From positions 1 to 11,016 of the forward strand of contig CADBAC010000053.1 in the NCBI GenBank assembly GCA_902792495.1: a stretch of DNA of 11,016 bases, given 5' to 3'. Position numbers and translations under genes: made by a program. The notes beneath the pieces are model-generated. The model was not told the DNA's origin. It saw nothing but the letters and a program-made list of their open reading frames with translations, and made no database searches. Origin of the DNA: Ruminococcus flavefaciens. Lineage in GTDB: Bacteria; Bacillota; Clostridia; Oscillospirales; Ruminococcaceae. Of the stretch, positions 1-8,530 are shown one piece after another (within the stretch, counting starts at the first letter, position 1; each line of letters starts with the position of its first letter).

Positions 1-371
<371 letters not shown>

Positions 372-389
372 TTAATTTCGGATCGTATA

Positions 390-3300
390 TTAGTCCTCGT
401 CGGAGGAGTCGTCGATGTCGAGGCTGTCGTAGAAATCGCCTTCATCGTCATCGCCGAGAGTAAGATCGTCTTCATCCTCATCGTCATCGAAGCTGAAAAC
501 ATCGTCGCCGTCATCGAGGCCGAGGTCGCCTTCGCCGTCCTCATCGCCTTCCATGCTGAATCCTGCGTCGCCGATCTCACCGTCGGAGTAGCTTGTTGTA
601 TCTGCTGTATCCTCATCTGCAAAGGAATCATGTGCAGGCATAGGATCTTCGTCGTCGAAATTCTGCTTGAGGTCGATCTCTTCCTGATTGATGTCAAGAA
701 CCTTGACATCCAGACAGAGTGACTGCATTTCCTTGATAAGTACCTTGAATGACTCAGGGATACCCGGAGTAGGAACGTTCTGACCCTTGACGATAGCTTC
801 GTAAGTATTGACACGTCCGATAGTATCGTCTGACTTGACAGTAAGGATCTCCTGGAGGGTGTAAGCAGCACCGTAAGCCTCGAGAGCCCAAACTTCCATC
901 TCACCGAAACGCTGTCCGCCGAACTGAGCTTTACCGCCCAGAGGCTGCTGAGTAACGAGAGCGTAAGGACCAACTGAACGAGCGTGGATCTTATCGTCAA
1001 CGAGGTGGTGGAGCTTGAGGTAGTACATATAGCCCACGGTTACACGGTTGTCGAACTTTTCACCTGTACGTCCGTCGTAGAGAGTGAACTTACAATCCTC
1101 TGTGAATTCCAGAGCATTAGGATTGATTACCTTATCCATAGCCTTCAGCTCGAACATATCGTCCTTGTGAGCCTGAGCGTGTTCGTTAGCCATCTTGAAG
1201 CATTCACGGATATCATCTTCGTGAGCGCCGTCGAATACAGGAGTCATGATGTGCCAGCCAAGTGCCTTACAAGCCATACCGAGGTGGACTTCAAGTACCT
1301 GACCGATGTTCATTCGTGAAGGAACGCCGAGAGGATTAAGAACGATGTCGAGAGGTGTACCGTCGGGGAGGAATGGCATATCTTCCTCAGGAAGGATACG
1401 TGAAACGACACCCTTGTTACCGTGACGGCCGGCCATCTTATCGCCGACAGTGATCTTACGCTTCTGAGCGATGTAGCAGATTACACGCATATTTACGCCT
1501 GCTGAAAGCTCATCGCAGTTTTCACGGGTAAATACCTTTACGTCAACGATAACACCTGATTCGCCGTGAGGCACCTTCAGTGAGTTATCACGGACTTCTC
1601 TTGCCTTTTCACCGAAAATAGCACGAAGGAGTCTTTCCTCAGCGGTAAGTTCTGTTTCGCCCTTAGGTGTTACCTTACCAACGAGGATATCGCCTGAGTT
1701 TACTTCGGAACCGATGCGGATGATACCGTTCTCGTCCAGATTTGCAAGAGCGTCATCACCAACGTTAGGGATATCTCTTGTGATCTCCTCAGGTCCGAGC
1801 TTTGTATCACGGCACTCGATCTCGTATTCTTCTATATGAACTGATGTGAATACATCTTCACGGACCAGTCTCTCGTTAAGGAGAACAGCGTCCTCGTAGT
1901 TGTAACCTTCCCATGTCATGAAGCCGATGAGAGCATTCTTACCGAGTGAGATCTCGCCGTCAGCGGTAGCAGGACCGTCAGCGAGAACCTGACCCTTCTT
2001 GATCTCTTCGCCTACAGCAACGATAGGTCTCTGGTTTACGCAGGTACCCTGGTTGGAGCGCTTGAACTTGATAAGCTCATACTTGTGCTCGATACCTGTA
2101 GTATCAACAACATGGATCTTGTCAGCATCAACATAAGTTACCTTGCCGTCGCAGTCAGCAACAACGCATACACCTGAGTCAACAGCTGCCTTGTATTCCA
2201 TACCTGTACCAACGAAAGGACGCTCTGTCTTGAGGAGCGGAACTGCCTGACGCTGCATGTTGGCACCCATGAGGGCACGGTTAGCGTCATCGTTTTCGAG
2301 GAACGGGATCATTGCTGTAGCTACAGATACGACCATCTTAGGAGATACATCCATGTAGTCTACCTTTTCACGCTCACACTCGAGGATCTGGTCACGGTAA
2401 CGTGCGTTAACTCTCGGACGTGCAAACTTGTTGTCTTCGGTAAGAGGTTCGTTAGCCTGAGCAACGATGAAGTTATCCTCAACGTCGGCAGTCATGTAAA
2501 CTACCTCGTTGGTAACAACGCCTGTTGCCTTGTCCACCTTACGGTAAGGAGCTTCGATGAAGCCGTATTCGTTGATCCTTGCGAAAGTAGCCAGGTAGGA
2601 GATAAGTCCGATGTTAGGACCTTCAGGGGTCTCGATAGGACACATTCTTCCGTAGTGGCTGTAGTGAACGTCACGTACCTCGAATCCGGCACGGTCTCTT
2701 GAAAGACCACCGGGGCCGAGAGCTGAAAGACGTCTCTTATGAGTAAGCTCTGCAAGAGGGTTGTTCTGATCCATGAACTGTGAAAGCGGTGAGGAGCAGA
2801 AGAATTCCTTCATTGCTGAGGATATTGGTCTGATGTTGATGAGCATCTGAGGTGTGAGTGTGTTGACATCCTGAGTCTGGATGTTCATTCTCTCACGGAT
2901 GCTTCTTTCCATACGTGCATAACCGATGCGGAACTGATTCTGGAGAAGTTCGCCGACGCTGCGGATACGTCTGTTTCCGAGGTGGTCGATATCGTCAACA
3001 GTACCTACGCCCTCGCAGAGGTTGATGAAGTAGCTGATAGTAGCGATGATATCGTCGAGGATGATGTGCTTAGGAACGAGGTCGTCAGCCATCTTCTTTA
3101 CCATTTCTTCAAGTTCGTCAGCATCTGCTGCTGTCTCAAGGATGTTCTTGAGCACCTTGAAGGAGACCTTCTCGTTGATGCCGTATTTTTCAGCATCGAA
3201 ATCAACATAGCCCTTGATATCGACCATGCCGTTACCGATGATCTTTACTGTCTTCTCGACCATGCGGGTGGATGTCTCGCCACGGTCGTCAGTGTAATAC

Positions 3301-4310
3301 TCCTTAGCCTCAACTGTAACGAAAGCCTCGTAAACACCTGCCTGCTCGATCTCGCAGGCCTTGTCGTAGGTGATGGTCTCGCCTGCATCAGCAAGGATCT
3401 CACCTGTCATCTCGTTGATAACAGGCTGAGCGAGAACATGGCCTGCAAGACGTGAAGCGATACCCAGCTTCTTGTTGTACTTGTAGCGTCCGAAGCGGCA
3501 GAGATCATATCTCTTGGCATCGAAGAAAAGGTTGTTGAGGTGAGTCAGTGAGCTCTCGACTGTAGGAGGCTCGCCCGGGCGAAGCTTCTTGTAAACGTCA
3601 ATGAGAGCGTCAGACTTGTTCTTTGTCTGGTCCTTCTGGAGGATAGTCTGCTTGAGGCGGTCATCCTCACCGAAGGTAGCGTAGATCTCCTCATCCGTAC
3701 CTTCTTCGCCGAGGGCTCTGATGAAGGTAGTGATCGGGATCTTACGGTTTTTATCTATACGGACATAGACAACGTCGTTGGAATCCATTTCGTATTCCAG
3801 CCATGCACCACGGTTAGGGATGACTGTGGTATTGAAAAGGTCCTTACCTGTCTTGTCCTTCTCGAAAGCGTAGTAAACGCCCGGTGAACGAACCAGCTGT
3901 GAAACGATAACACGCTCTGCGCCGTTGATCACGAAGGTACCGCTGTCTGTCATGAGCGGGAAGTCGCCCATATAGATCTCGCTTTCGCTGACAGCGCCTG
4001 TTTCCTTGTTTGCGAGTGTAGCAGTAGCACGCATAGCTACCTGATACGTAGCGCCTCTCGACTTACATTCTGCGAGAGTATACTTAGGTGTATCGTCGAA
4101 GCGATAGTCCTTGAAGTTGAGAACGAGGTTGCCGTTATAATCGGTGATAGCGGTCATATCACGGAAGACTTCACGGAGTCCTTCTTCTCTGAACCACTGA
4201 TACGAGTTCTTCTGTACCTCGATAAGGTTCGGCATTTCAAGGGGCTCGGTGATCTTGCCGAAACTCATTCTGACATTTTTTCCAAGCTGCTTAGGTGTAA
4301 CATTCACCAT
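390..4310 (-). CDS. rpoB: RNA polymerase subunit beta (RpoB) with a long acidic C-terminal tail
   Basis: This is the second catalytic subunit of RNA polymerase, 1306 residues from the chosen start. The rifampicin cluster ([22 protein letters not shown], about residues 510-535), the YEDAV segment with E806/D807, and [12 protein letters not shown] (956-967; K958 and K966 match E. coli K1065 and K1073) are all present. So is the C-terminal clamp region [24 protein letters not shown]. The ATG at 4310 is chosen over an in-frame ATG at 4355 because an AAGGAGG site ends 8 nt before it, and the N-terminus then reads [12 protein letters not shown] as in relatives. From about residue 1217 to the end, 42 of 90 residues are Asp/Glu with no Lys or Arg. 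This makes the protein about 110 residues longer than Bacillus RpoB. The rif positions equivalent to E. coli Q513, D516, H526 and S531 are wild type. Its neighbour rpoC follows in the usual order, but rplJL is not directly upstream. Confidence 0.98.
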   Translation of the reverse strand: MVNVTPKQLGKNVRMSFGKITEPLEMPNLIEVQKNSYQWFREEGLREVFRDMTAITDYNGNLVLNFKDYRFDDTPKYTLAECKSRGATYQVAMRATATLANKETGAVSESEIYMGDFPLMTDSGTFVINGAERVIVSQLVRSPGVYYAFEKDKTGKDLFNTTVIPNRGAWLEYEMDSNDVVYVRIDKNRKIPITTFIRALGEEGTDEEIYATFGEDDRLKQTILQKDQTKNKSDALIDVYKKLRPGEPPTVESSLTHLNNLFFDAKRYDLCRFGRYKYNKKLGIASRLAGHVLAQPVINEMTGEILADAGETITYDKACEIEQAGVYEAFVTVEAKEYYTDDRGETSTRMVEKTVKIIGNGMVDIKGYVDFDAEKYGINEKVSFKVLKNILETAADADELEEMVKKMADDLVPKHIILDDIIATISYFINLCEGVGTVDDIDHLGNRRIRSVGELLQNQFRIGYARMERSIRERMNIQTQDVNTLTPQMLINIRPISSAMKEFFCSSPLSQFMDQNNPLAELTHKRRLSALGPGGLSRDRAGFEVRDVHYSHYGRMCPIETPEGPNIGLISYLATFARINEYGFIEAPYRKVDKATGVVTNEVVYMTADVEDNFIVAQANEPLTEDNKFARPRVNARYRDQILECEREKVDYMDVSPKMVVSVATAMIPFLENDDANRALMGANMQRQAVPLLKTERPFVGTGMEYKAAVDSGVCVVADCDGKVTYVDADKIHVVDTTGIEHKYELIKFKRSNQGTCVNQRPIVAVGEEIKKGQVLADGPATADGEISLGKNALIGFMTWEGYNYEDAVLLNERLVREDVFTSVHIEEYEIECRDTKLGPEEITRDIPNVGDDALANLDENGIIRIGSEVNSGDILVGKVTPKGETELTAEERLLRAIFGEKAREVRDNSLKVPHGESGVIVDVKVFTRENCDELSAGVNMRVICYIAQKRKITVGDKMAGRHGNKGVVSRILPEEDMPFLPDGTPLDIVLNPLGVPSRMNIGQVLEVHLGMACKALGWHIMTPVFDGAHEDDIRECFKMANEHAQAHKDDMFELKAMDKVINPNALEFTEDCKFTLYDGRTGEKFDNRVTVGYMYYLKLHHLVDDKIHARSVGPYALVTQQPLGGKAQFGGQRFGEMEVWALEAYGAAYTLQEILTVKSDDTIGRVNTYEAIVKGQNVPTPGIPESFKVLIKEMQSLCLDVKVLDINQEEIDLKQNFDDEDPMPAHDSFADEDTADTTSYSDGEIGDAGFSMEGDEDGEGDLGLDDGDDVFSFDDDEDEDDLTLGDDDEGDFYDSLDIDDSSDED

Positions 4311-4337
4311 AGGCGGATCCTCCTTACTGATTCGGTG

Positions 4338-4370
4338 TTTTGGCGGACATATCATAAAAGCGCCGCAAAA
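4338..4370 (-). promoter_or_regulatory. Hairpin in the rpoB 5' leader, just upstream of the ribosome binding site
   Basis: The minus-strand leader can pair TTTTGCGG with CCGC(C)AAAA, with one bulged base and a 16-nt loop, ending about 13 nt before the AAGGAGG site. It could modulate translation or stability of rpoB mRNA. No known r-protein or riboswitch motif is recognised, and the stem is modest. Confidence 0.25.
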
Positions 4371-4387
4371 GTTTTTTCAGAAAACTA

Positions 4388-4416
4388 TTGACAAGTGCGA
4401 TTTTGTATGATATAAT
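4388..4416 (+). promoter_or_regulatory. Near-perfect sigma-A promoter antisense to the rpoB leader
   Basis: TTGACA at 4388-4393 and TATAAT at 4411-4416 are exact consensus hexamers with an optimal 17-bp spacer. A TG (4408-4409) one base before the -10 makes it an extended -10. An A/T-rich stretch, including a run of six T, lies just upstream. It points away from rpoB, and no gene is read from this strand downstream. Transcription should start near 4423, inside the region transcribed as rpoB leader on the other strand. Confidence 0.75.
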
Positions 4417-4459
4417 TACATGATAATAGGGACATTATTCCATATTGATACATTATATT

Positions 4460-4488
4460 ATTATAATATATAAAAGCGGAGAAGTCAA
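4460..4488 (-). promoter_or_regulatory. Sigma-A promoter of rpoBC, overlapping the upstream terminator
   Basis: On the minus strand TTGACT (4488-4483) and TATAAT (4465-4460) are separated by 17 bp. The predicted start near 4453 gives a leader of about 143 nt. The -35 box lies in the loop and arm of the terminator that ends the upstream sigma/anti-sigma operon. The -10 lies in an AT-rich 8+1+8 palindrome at 4454-4470, which may be chance given its composition. It faces the plus-strand promoter at 4388-4416. Confidence 0.65.
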
Positions 4489-4505
4489 GGCTTCTCCGCT
4501 TTTTT
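4472..4505. terminator. Bidirectional intrinsic terminator
   Basis: A perfect 13-bp stem, AAAAGCGGAGAAG with CTTCTCCGCTTTT, encloses a six-base loop. On the plus strand it ends in six T and would stop the candidate small RNA. On the minus strand it ends in TTTTATATATT and would stop the sigma/anti-sigma operon, 62 nt after its last stop codon. Confidence 0.88.
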
Positions 4506-4566
4506 CATCGTTTTGAACTGTTTTATTTTGTTTTGCGAGGTGATTTTGGGAATAATTTCAAGACTG

Positions 4567-5829
4567 TCAATTCACCTTATATTCAGCATACTTTCTCATA
4601 ATTTCATCTTCCGAATAAACTTCACCCAGCGCTCTGCTTTCTGTTACTCTCCATTCACCGTCAACTTTCTGTACACTATACCAACGTCCCAAACTTTCAT
4701 AACCTCCCCTCAACTCAATCAATTCAAAGGAATCGCTGTTGCAGTTCTGTACATACCATTTGCGATTTAAAGCCTGATTCAGCATCTCCTGATCATCTGC
4801 TCCGAACTGCGTGCGACCGTCATCATATACGCATCTGTATATTTTTCCGTTATATTCAGTAAACATTGGGTAGTAGTCATATTTATTGTACCAGTTATCT
4901 TCAATGACCTGTCCGGGTTCTACTTTCATGCTATAATATCTGTCAAGCATCCATGAATTCATGTTCTGACCATTTTCATCATAATCATTGAAAACATATT
5001 TCACCTGGTCCGCTTTGATATCTTCAACACTGCTGAACTTCGGATTTACATAATGAACAAATGTCATGGTATGGTTTTCACGAGGCTGATCTTCCTCGGT
5101 TGCCCCATTGTCAAGGTAAATAACAAGTCGCTGTGCTTCAAATGTATCACTCATATCCAGATAGTCATAGTTCAGAAGAAGAATATCCTTTGCATCAAAG
5201 TAGTTTCGTGACCATTCCTCAGCCTCTGCCCTGTAAGCAGGATTTTCGGTAACAGCAGGTTCTTCGGCTGTATTTCCGGCATTTGTCGCAGCTGCCTGAG
5301 GCTGTGACTGTGCCTGAGAAGATGCCGGAGCAGCAGCGGTTACCTGTGCGGAAGAAACTGCGGTAGTATCCACGGCTGTACCGCTGACCTCAGCTGTAAC
5401 ATCAGCCGTAACTGTTGTAACTGCGGCATTTTCGCTGCCGGTAGCTGCATTGTTTGTGGTCGTAACCGTTACTGCGGCAACATTGGGCACGATGTCGGGC
5501 TCAACAGTATTTGAGCGCTTCAGCAGATTGTGTCCGAGCGCCAGTCCGCCGCCAAGCAGAATAAGCGAAGCCGCTGTAGCTGCTATCTTTAAAATTGTGG
5601 GACGTTTGTATTCCTCAACACCTGTCACTTCGTCCGCTGCAAATCCTGCTGTGGTCATATTTATATTATTTCTTTCTTTTGATGCTCTGATTATATTTCT
5701 CTTTCTTTTACTCATTTCGAGTATTCTTTCAAACTGCTCTTCACTGAGCTCGGGAGTAAGGCGGTCTATCATAGCAAGCTCCCCCTCATCCGAATCTTCA
5801 AGAAGATCAAACATATTTCTCTTTTCCAT
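4567..5829 (-). CDS. Putative membrane anti-sigma factor or sensor, partner of the adjacent ECF-like sigma
   Basis: This is a 420-residue single-pass membrane protein of a family I cannot name. The N-terminal about 75 residues are charged and probably cytoplasmic (LTPELSEEQFERILEMSKRKR). One hydrophobic segment at about 79-102 is flanked by KR on both sides. Residues about 106-199 form an Ala/Thr/Ser-rich linker without Lys or Arg, and about 200-420 form a Tyr- and Asp-rich, probably extracytoplasmic domain with two cysteines (C333, C363). The N-terminus has no cysteine, so it lacks the zinc-binding HxxxCxxC anti-sigma motif. The gene starts 9 nt after the sigma gene, whose TAG stop overlaps this gene's AGGAGG site, indicating translational coupling. 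The anti-sigma role is inferred from this arrangement and topology; a co-expressed surface protein is the alternative. A terminator follows. Confidence 0.65.
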   Translation of the reverse strand: MEKRNMFDLLEDSDEGELAMIDRLTPELSEEQFERILEMSKRKRNIIRASKERNNINMTTAGFAADEVTGVEEYKRPTILKIAATAASLILLGGGLALGHNLLKRSNTVEPDIVPNVAAVTVTTTNNAATGSENAAVTTVTADVTAEVSGTAVDTTAVSSAQVTAAAPASSQAQSQPQAAATNAGNTAEEPAVTENPAYRAEAEEWSRNYFDAKDILLLNYDYLDMSDTFEAQRLVIYLDNGATEEDQPRENHTMTFVHYVNPKFSSVEDIKADQVKYVFNDYDENGQNMNSWMLDRYYSMKVEPGQVIEDNWYNKYDYYPMFTEYNGKIYRCVYDDGRTQFGADDQEMLNQALNRKWYVQNCNSDSFELIELRGGYESLGRWYSVQKVDGEWRVTESRALGEVYSEDEIMRKYAEYKVN

Positions 5830-5838
5830 AGCTGCCTC

Positions 5839-6399
5839 CTATCGTGAGATACCCACTGCTGTAAGTGATACTTTCAGACGTTCCATCGCTCTTGTGCAGC
5901 GTGAACGCACCGACGAAGCGGTCATTCTTACAGTTTTGGCTATTTCGGCTGACGTTTTGTTGTAGTAGAATTTCTGTATCAGTATCGTTGAATCAGGCTC
6001 ACCGAGAGAATTTATCTCTCTCAGCAGTATGCGCCTTACCTCGTTACTGTCAGATATCCCTTCCACATCGAAAGCATCTGCCATTTCAGGAAATTCCTCA
6101 TCATCGACGGATACGGTGTCTCTGCCTTTCGCAGAAAGTCTGCGGAAGTGATCGACAGCTCTGCGCTGAGCGATAGACGCTGCCATCCTTCTCACATCAT
6201 TGACTTTGCCGTCCTCGACAGCTATAAACAGTTCAGCGAATACGTCGCTGACACATTCTTCAATATCCTCATTAGTTCCGCAGCTTCTCAGCTTGTTGAA
6301 CACTATGACATAGACATATCGTCCCAGTTCTTTCAGAAGAGCCCGATACATCTCATCAGGGGATCTTCGCATAAGATCATTCAATTCCATTGCGGTCAT
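5839..6399 (-). CDS. ECF-like RNA polymerase sigma factor (sigma-70 family)
   Basis: This is a 186-residue two-domain sigma factor. Region 2 spans about residues 15-88 (EDIEECVSDVFAELF, then SIAQRRAVDHFRR). An acidic linker at about 97-118 follows, then region 4 at about 120-175 with a helix-turn-helix (TSAEIAKTVRMTASSVRSR) for -35 recognition. Regions 1.1 and 3 are absent, as in extracytoplasmic-function sigmas. ATG at 6399 is preceded by GGGAGG with 6 nt spacing; a second in-frame ATG lies three codons later. It is the first gene of a two-gene operon with the membrane protein downstream, the usual layout of a sigma factor and its anchored regulator. Its target promoters are unknown. No convincing promoter for it was found; a TGCAACC on the minus strand near 6535 vaguely resembles an ECF -35 box, but no matching -10 is clear. 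Confidence 0.88.
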   Translation of the reverse strand: MTAMELNDLMRRSPDEMYRALLKELGRYVYVIVFNKLRSCGTNEDIEECVSDVFAELFIAVEDGKVNDVRRMAASIAQRRAVDHFRRLSAKGRDTVSVDDEEFPEMADAFDVEGISDSNEVRRILLREINSLGEPDSTILIQKFYYNKTSAEIAKTVRMTASSVRSRCTRAMERLKVSLTAVGISR

Positions 6400-6590
6400 A
6401 TTTTACCTCCCGAAGTCTGATCCCACAAATACTTATGCGCACTCAGTAATGTTGATCGTTTTTCGCTTTACATAAACCATAGTCGTATGAAGCTGTAAAA
6501 GTGCTGCATGGATTTTATTCTTTTGTATGGTTGCACAATCAGCAAGTTGTAAGTTATCAGATATTAGTGCATAGTGAATAAGATTCAACT
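6400..6590. other. Upstream region of the sigma operon, no gene seen
   Basis: Only the ribosome binding site of the sigma gene (6410-6406) is clear. The remainder is AT-rich without a supported ORF, RNA gene or terminator. It must hold the sigma-operon promoter, but no hexamer pair is good enough to call. Confidence 0.4.
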
Positions 6591-6666
6591 TGTAGGGACG
6601 GCAATTGGCCGTCCTCGGTCTGTCGTAAACAAATTGCGTGGGACGTCGAGGACGCCGTCCCCTACA
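6591..6666. repeat. Palindromic intergenic element with TGTAGGG...CCCTACA ends
   Basis: This 76-bp element starts TGTAGGGACGGC and ends GCCGTCCCCTACA, imperfect terminal inverted repeats matching at 12 of 13 positions with one gap. An internal GGACGGC..GCCGTCC hairpin sits near the left end. It encodes nothing supported and resembles a small non-autonomous mobile or REP-like element. The family is not named from sequence alone. Confidence 0.6.
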
Positions 6667-7146
6667 AAATCATTCACGAAGAATATCCAAATGAGCAACA
6701 ATGATCGGGCTCCCGACGGCGGTAACATTGTAACCAACGGGAGGGCGCTCGGAAAGCGCCCCTACAGTTGATTCATCACATTGATATATCGAGGACCACC
6801 AAAGGCGGCCCCCTACATTCTCAATTCTTCATTCTCAATTCATCAGGGCTGTCGAGGACGCCGTCCCCTACAAAATCATTCACGAAGAGTATCCAAATGA
6901 GCAACAATGAATATGGGATTTCAATATGTAGGAGAGCCGCCCTCGGGCTCCCGACGGCGGTAACATTGTAACCAACGGGAGGGCGCTCGGAAAGCGCCCC
7001 TACAGTTGATTCATCACATTGATATATCGAGGACCGCCAAAGGCGGCCCCTACATTCTCAATTCTTCATTCTCAATTCATCAGGGCTGTCGAGGACGCCG
7101 TCCCCTACAAAAACATTCACGAAGAATATCCAAATGAGCAACAATG
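6645..7146. repeat. Imperfect tandem repeat, two full copies and one truncated copy
   Basis: Copy A is 6645-6850, copy B 6851-7087 and truncated copy C 7088-7146. Each starts GTCGAGGACGCCGTCCCCTACA. A and B continue through a 40-nt spacer, a GC-rich palindromic element, a second CCCTACA half-element and a TTCTCAATTCTTCATT stretch. Copies A and B are almost identical, except that A lacks 32 bp, including the TGTAGG left end of the element kept in B at 6927, and has one extra C. Copy C ends exactly at the stop codon of the radical SAM gene. The few mismatches point to a recent duplication. No ORF here looks real. Confidence 0.85.
6927..7004. repeat. Complete palindromic element inside tandem copy B
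   Basis: This 78-bp element begins TGTAGG and ends CCCTACA, with internal complementary GC-rich blocks (CCGCC/GGCGG; CTCCCG/CGGGAG; GGGCGCT/AGCGCCC) that could fold as a multi-stem RNA or cruciform. Its left 32 bp, with flank, are missing from the equivalent place in copy A. Confidence 0.55.
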
Positions 7147-8514
7147 TTACTCAGCATCTCCGTACATACGCATAGCTTTCAGCATGATAGCACACTCAAG
7201 GCGCTTCTTCTCAAGCTCGCATGAGATCTTGTGAGCCTTGCGGATATCGCCTTCGTACTGGTAATTGTTGGCATTGCAACCGCCGCTGCAATAGAACTTA
7301 GCCCAGCACTCACGGCAGTCGGGCTTTGAGTATACATGAGCAGCTGCGAAGTCCTTCTTCATTTCCTGATCGAATGTTCCCTCGTCGATGTTGCCCATCT
7401 TGTACTCGTCGATACCTACAAACTGGTGACATGGGAAGATATCGCCGTCCGGAGTAACAGCCACGTAGTCGTTGCCGCAGCCACAGCCTCTCAGACGCTT
7501 GATAGCGCAGGGGCCCTGATCCAGGTCTATCATGAAGTGGAAGAAATTGAACTTCTTGCCGTTTTTCTCGTTTTCGATGATACGGTCGGCAAGTCTTTCG
7601 TATTCCTTGAAGATCTCGGGAAGATCGTCCATGACAAGTGCGTACTCGTCGGAATCGCCTACAACAGGCTCAACTGATATCTGGTCAAATCCTGCTTCGT
7701 ACAGAGCAAAAACGTCGTTGCTGAAGTCCTTGTTGCGGTTTGTGAAAGTACCTCTTACGTAGTACTCCTTGTCACCTCTGCCCTCAACAAGCTTCTTGTA
7801 CTTGGGGATTATCATATCATAGCATCCCTGACCGTTAGGGAGTACACGGAAATAGTCGTTGACTTCCTTTCTGCCGTCGATAGAAAGAACAACGTTTGAC
7901 ATTTCCTTATTGATAAAGTCTATCTTGTCATCGTCAAGAAGGAGTCCGTTGGTAGTGATAGTGAAGCGGAACTTCTTGTTGTATTCCTTTTCACGGCTTC
8001 TTGCATACTCGACGATCTGCTTTACCACGTTGAAATTCATCAGCGGTTCGCCGCCGAAGAAGTCCAGTTCCAGGTTAGGTCTGTCACCTGAATTTTCCAG
8101 CAGGAAGTCTATAGCGTGCTTGCCTGTTTCCAGTGACATGAGCTTGCGTCCCTTGCCGAAATCGCCTGTGGAAGCGAAACAGTACTTGCATCTGAGCTGA
8201 CAGTCGTGAGCGATATTCAGGCACATAGCCTTTACAGGAGAAGCAACGGAATACTTTGCATACTTCTCGTAATCATCCTCGGAAAAGAGGATCTTGTCGT
8301 TGTAAAGCTCCACGATCTCGTCATAGCAGGTGCTTATTTCGTCAGCGGGATATTTGTCAGTGAGCTTATCCAGCACCTGCTGAGGACATTCATCCTCGAA
8401 TGGCGGCTGTATAAGATCGAGCAGATCATATGTCATATCGTCCACAAGATGAACGCCGCCGCTGTTGACATCCAGAACTATATTGAAGCCGTTGAGCTTG
8501 TACTTATGTATCAT
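7147..8514 (-). CDS. scfB: SCIFF ranthipeptide maturase, radical SAM/SPASM thioether-forming enzyme
   Basis: This 455-residue iron-sulfur enzyme cross-links cysteine sulfur to a partner residue in the SCIFF peptide encoded just upstream, using S-adenosylmethionine. The N-terminal about 85 residues (MIHKYKLNGFNIVLDVNSGG) match the peptide-recognition part of SCIFF maturases such as Clostridium thermocellum CteB. The radical SAM motif is C105-x3-C109-x2-C112, followed by FFGGEPL (152-158), the SAM-binding GGE motif. The C-terminal SPASM/twitch region supplies auxiliary-cluster cysteines C336, C344, C346, C362, C400, C403, C409, C413 and C432. The ATG at 8514 has an AAAGG site 9 nt upstream, weaker than that of the peptide gene. 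An intrinsic terminator separates the two genes, so the enzyme is probably made by read-through. Tandem repeats begin directly after its stop. The call rests on sequence resemblance plus the adjacent precursor. Confidence 0.93.
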   Translation of the reverse strand: MIHKYKLNGFNIVLDVNSGGVHLVDDMTYDLLDLIQPPFEDECPQQVLDKLTDKYPADEISTCYDEIVELYNDKILFSEDDYEKYAKYSVASPVKAMCLNIAHDCQLRCKYCFASTGDFGKGRKLMSLETGKHAIDFLLENSGDRPNLELDFFGGEPLMNFNVVKQIVEYARSREKEYNKKFRFTITTNGLLLDDDKIDFINKEMSNVVLSIDGRKEVNDYFRVLPNGQGCYDMIIPKYKKLVEGRGDKEYYVRGTFTNRNKDFSNDVFALYEAGFDQISVEPVVGDSDEYALVMDDLPEIFKEYERLADRIIENEKNGKKFNFFHFMIDLDQGPCAIKRLRGCGCGNDYVAVTPDGDIFPCHQFVGIDEYKMGNIDEGTFDQEMKKDFAAAHVYSKPDCRECWAKFYCSGGCNANNYQYEGDIRKAHKISCELEKKRLECAIMLKAMRMYGDAE

Positions 8515-8530
8515 TCAAAACAACCTTTCG

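Larger units (their letters stand above)
4423..4505 (+). ncRNA. Candidate small noncoding RNA, partly antisense to the rpoB leader
   Basis: The plus-strand promoter at 4388-4416 predicts a transcript starting near 4423. A strong intrinsic terminator with a 13-bp stem and a run of U ends it near 4505, giving about 83 nt. The interval has no ATG on this strand, so it is unlikely to code. The first about 30 nt are complementary to the 5' end of the predicted rpoB mRNA. The rest runs antisense across the rpoB promoter. It might act as a trans-acting sRNA, an antisense RNA on the rpoB leader, or merely as a readout of transcriptional interference. No known RNA family is recognised. Expression is not shown by the sequence. 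Confidence 0.5.

Noticed and set aside
4311..4355. Extending RpoB to an ATG at 4355
   Set aside because: The extra 15 residues match nothing expected, include the ribosome binding site of the internal ATG, and have no Shine-Dalgarno of their own.
4446..4470. Second plus-strand promoter (TTGATA with a downstream TATA-like box)
   Set aside because: Spacing to the clear TATAAT is only 11 bp. Other pairings fall in generic AT-rich sequence right at the terminator.
6591..7109. CRISPR array
   Set aside because: Repeats are long, nested and unequal in spacing, spacers are themselves repeated, and no cas gene is present.
6574..7234. Small plus-strand ORFs in the repeat region sharing the RTPSPTKSF segment
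   Set aside because: The shared peptide only reflects the DNA duplication. The ORFs lack ribosome binding sites and run into repeats or the antisense of scfB.
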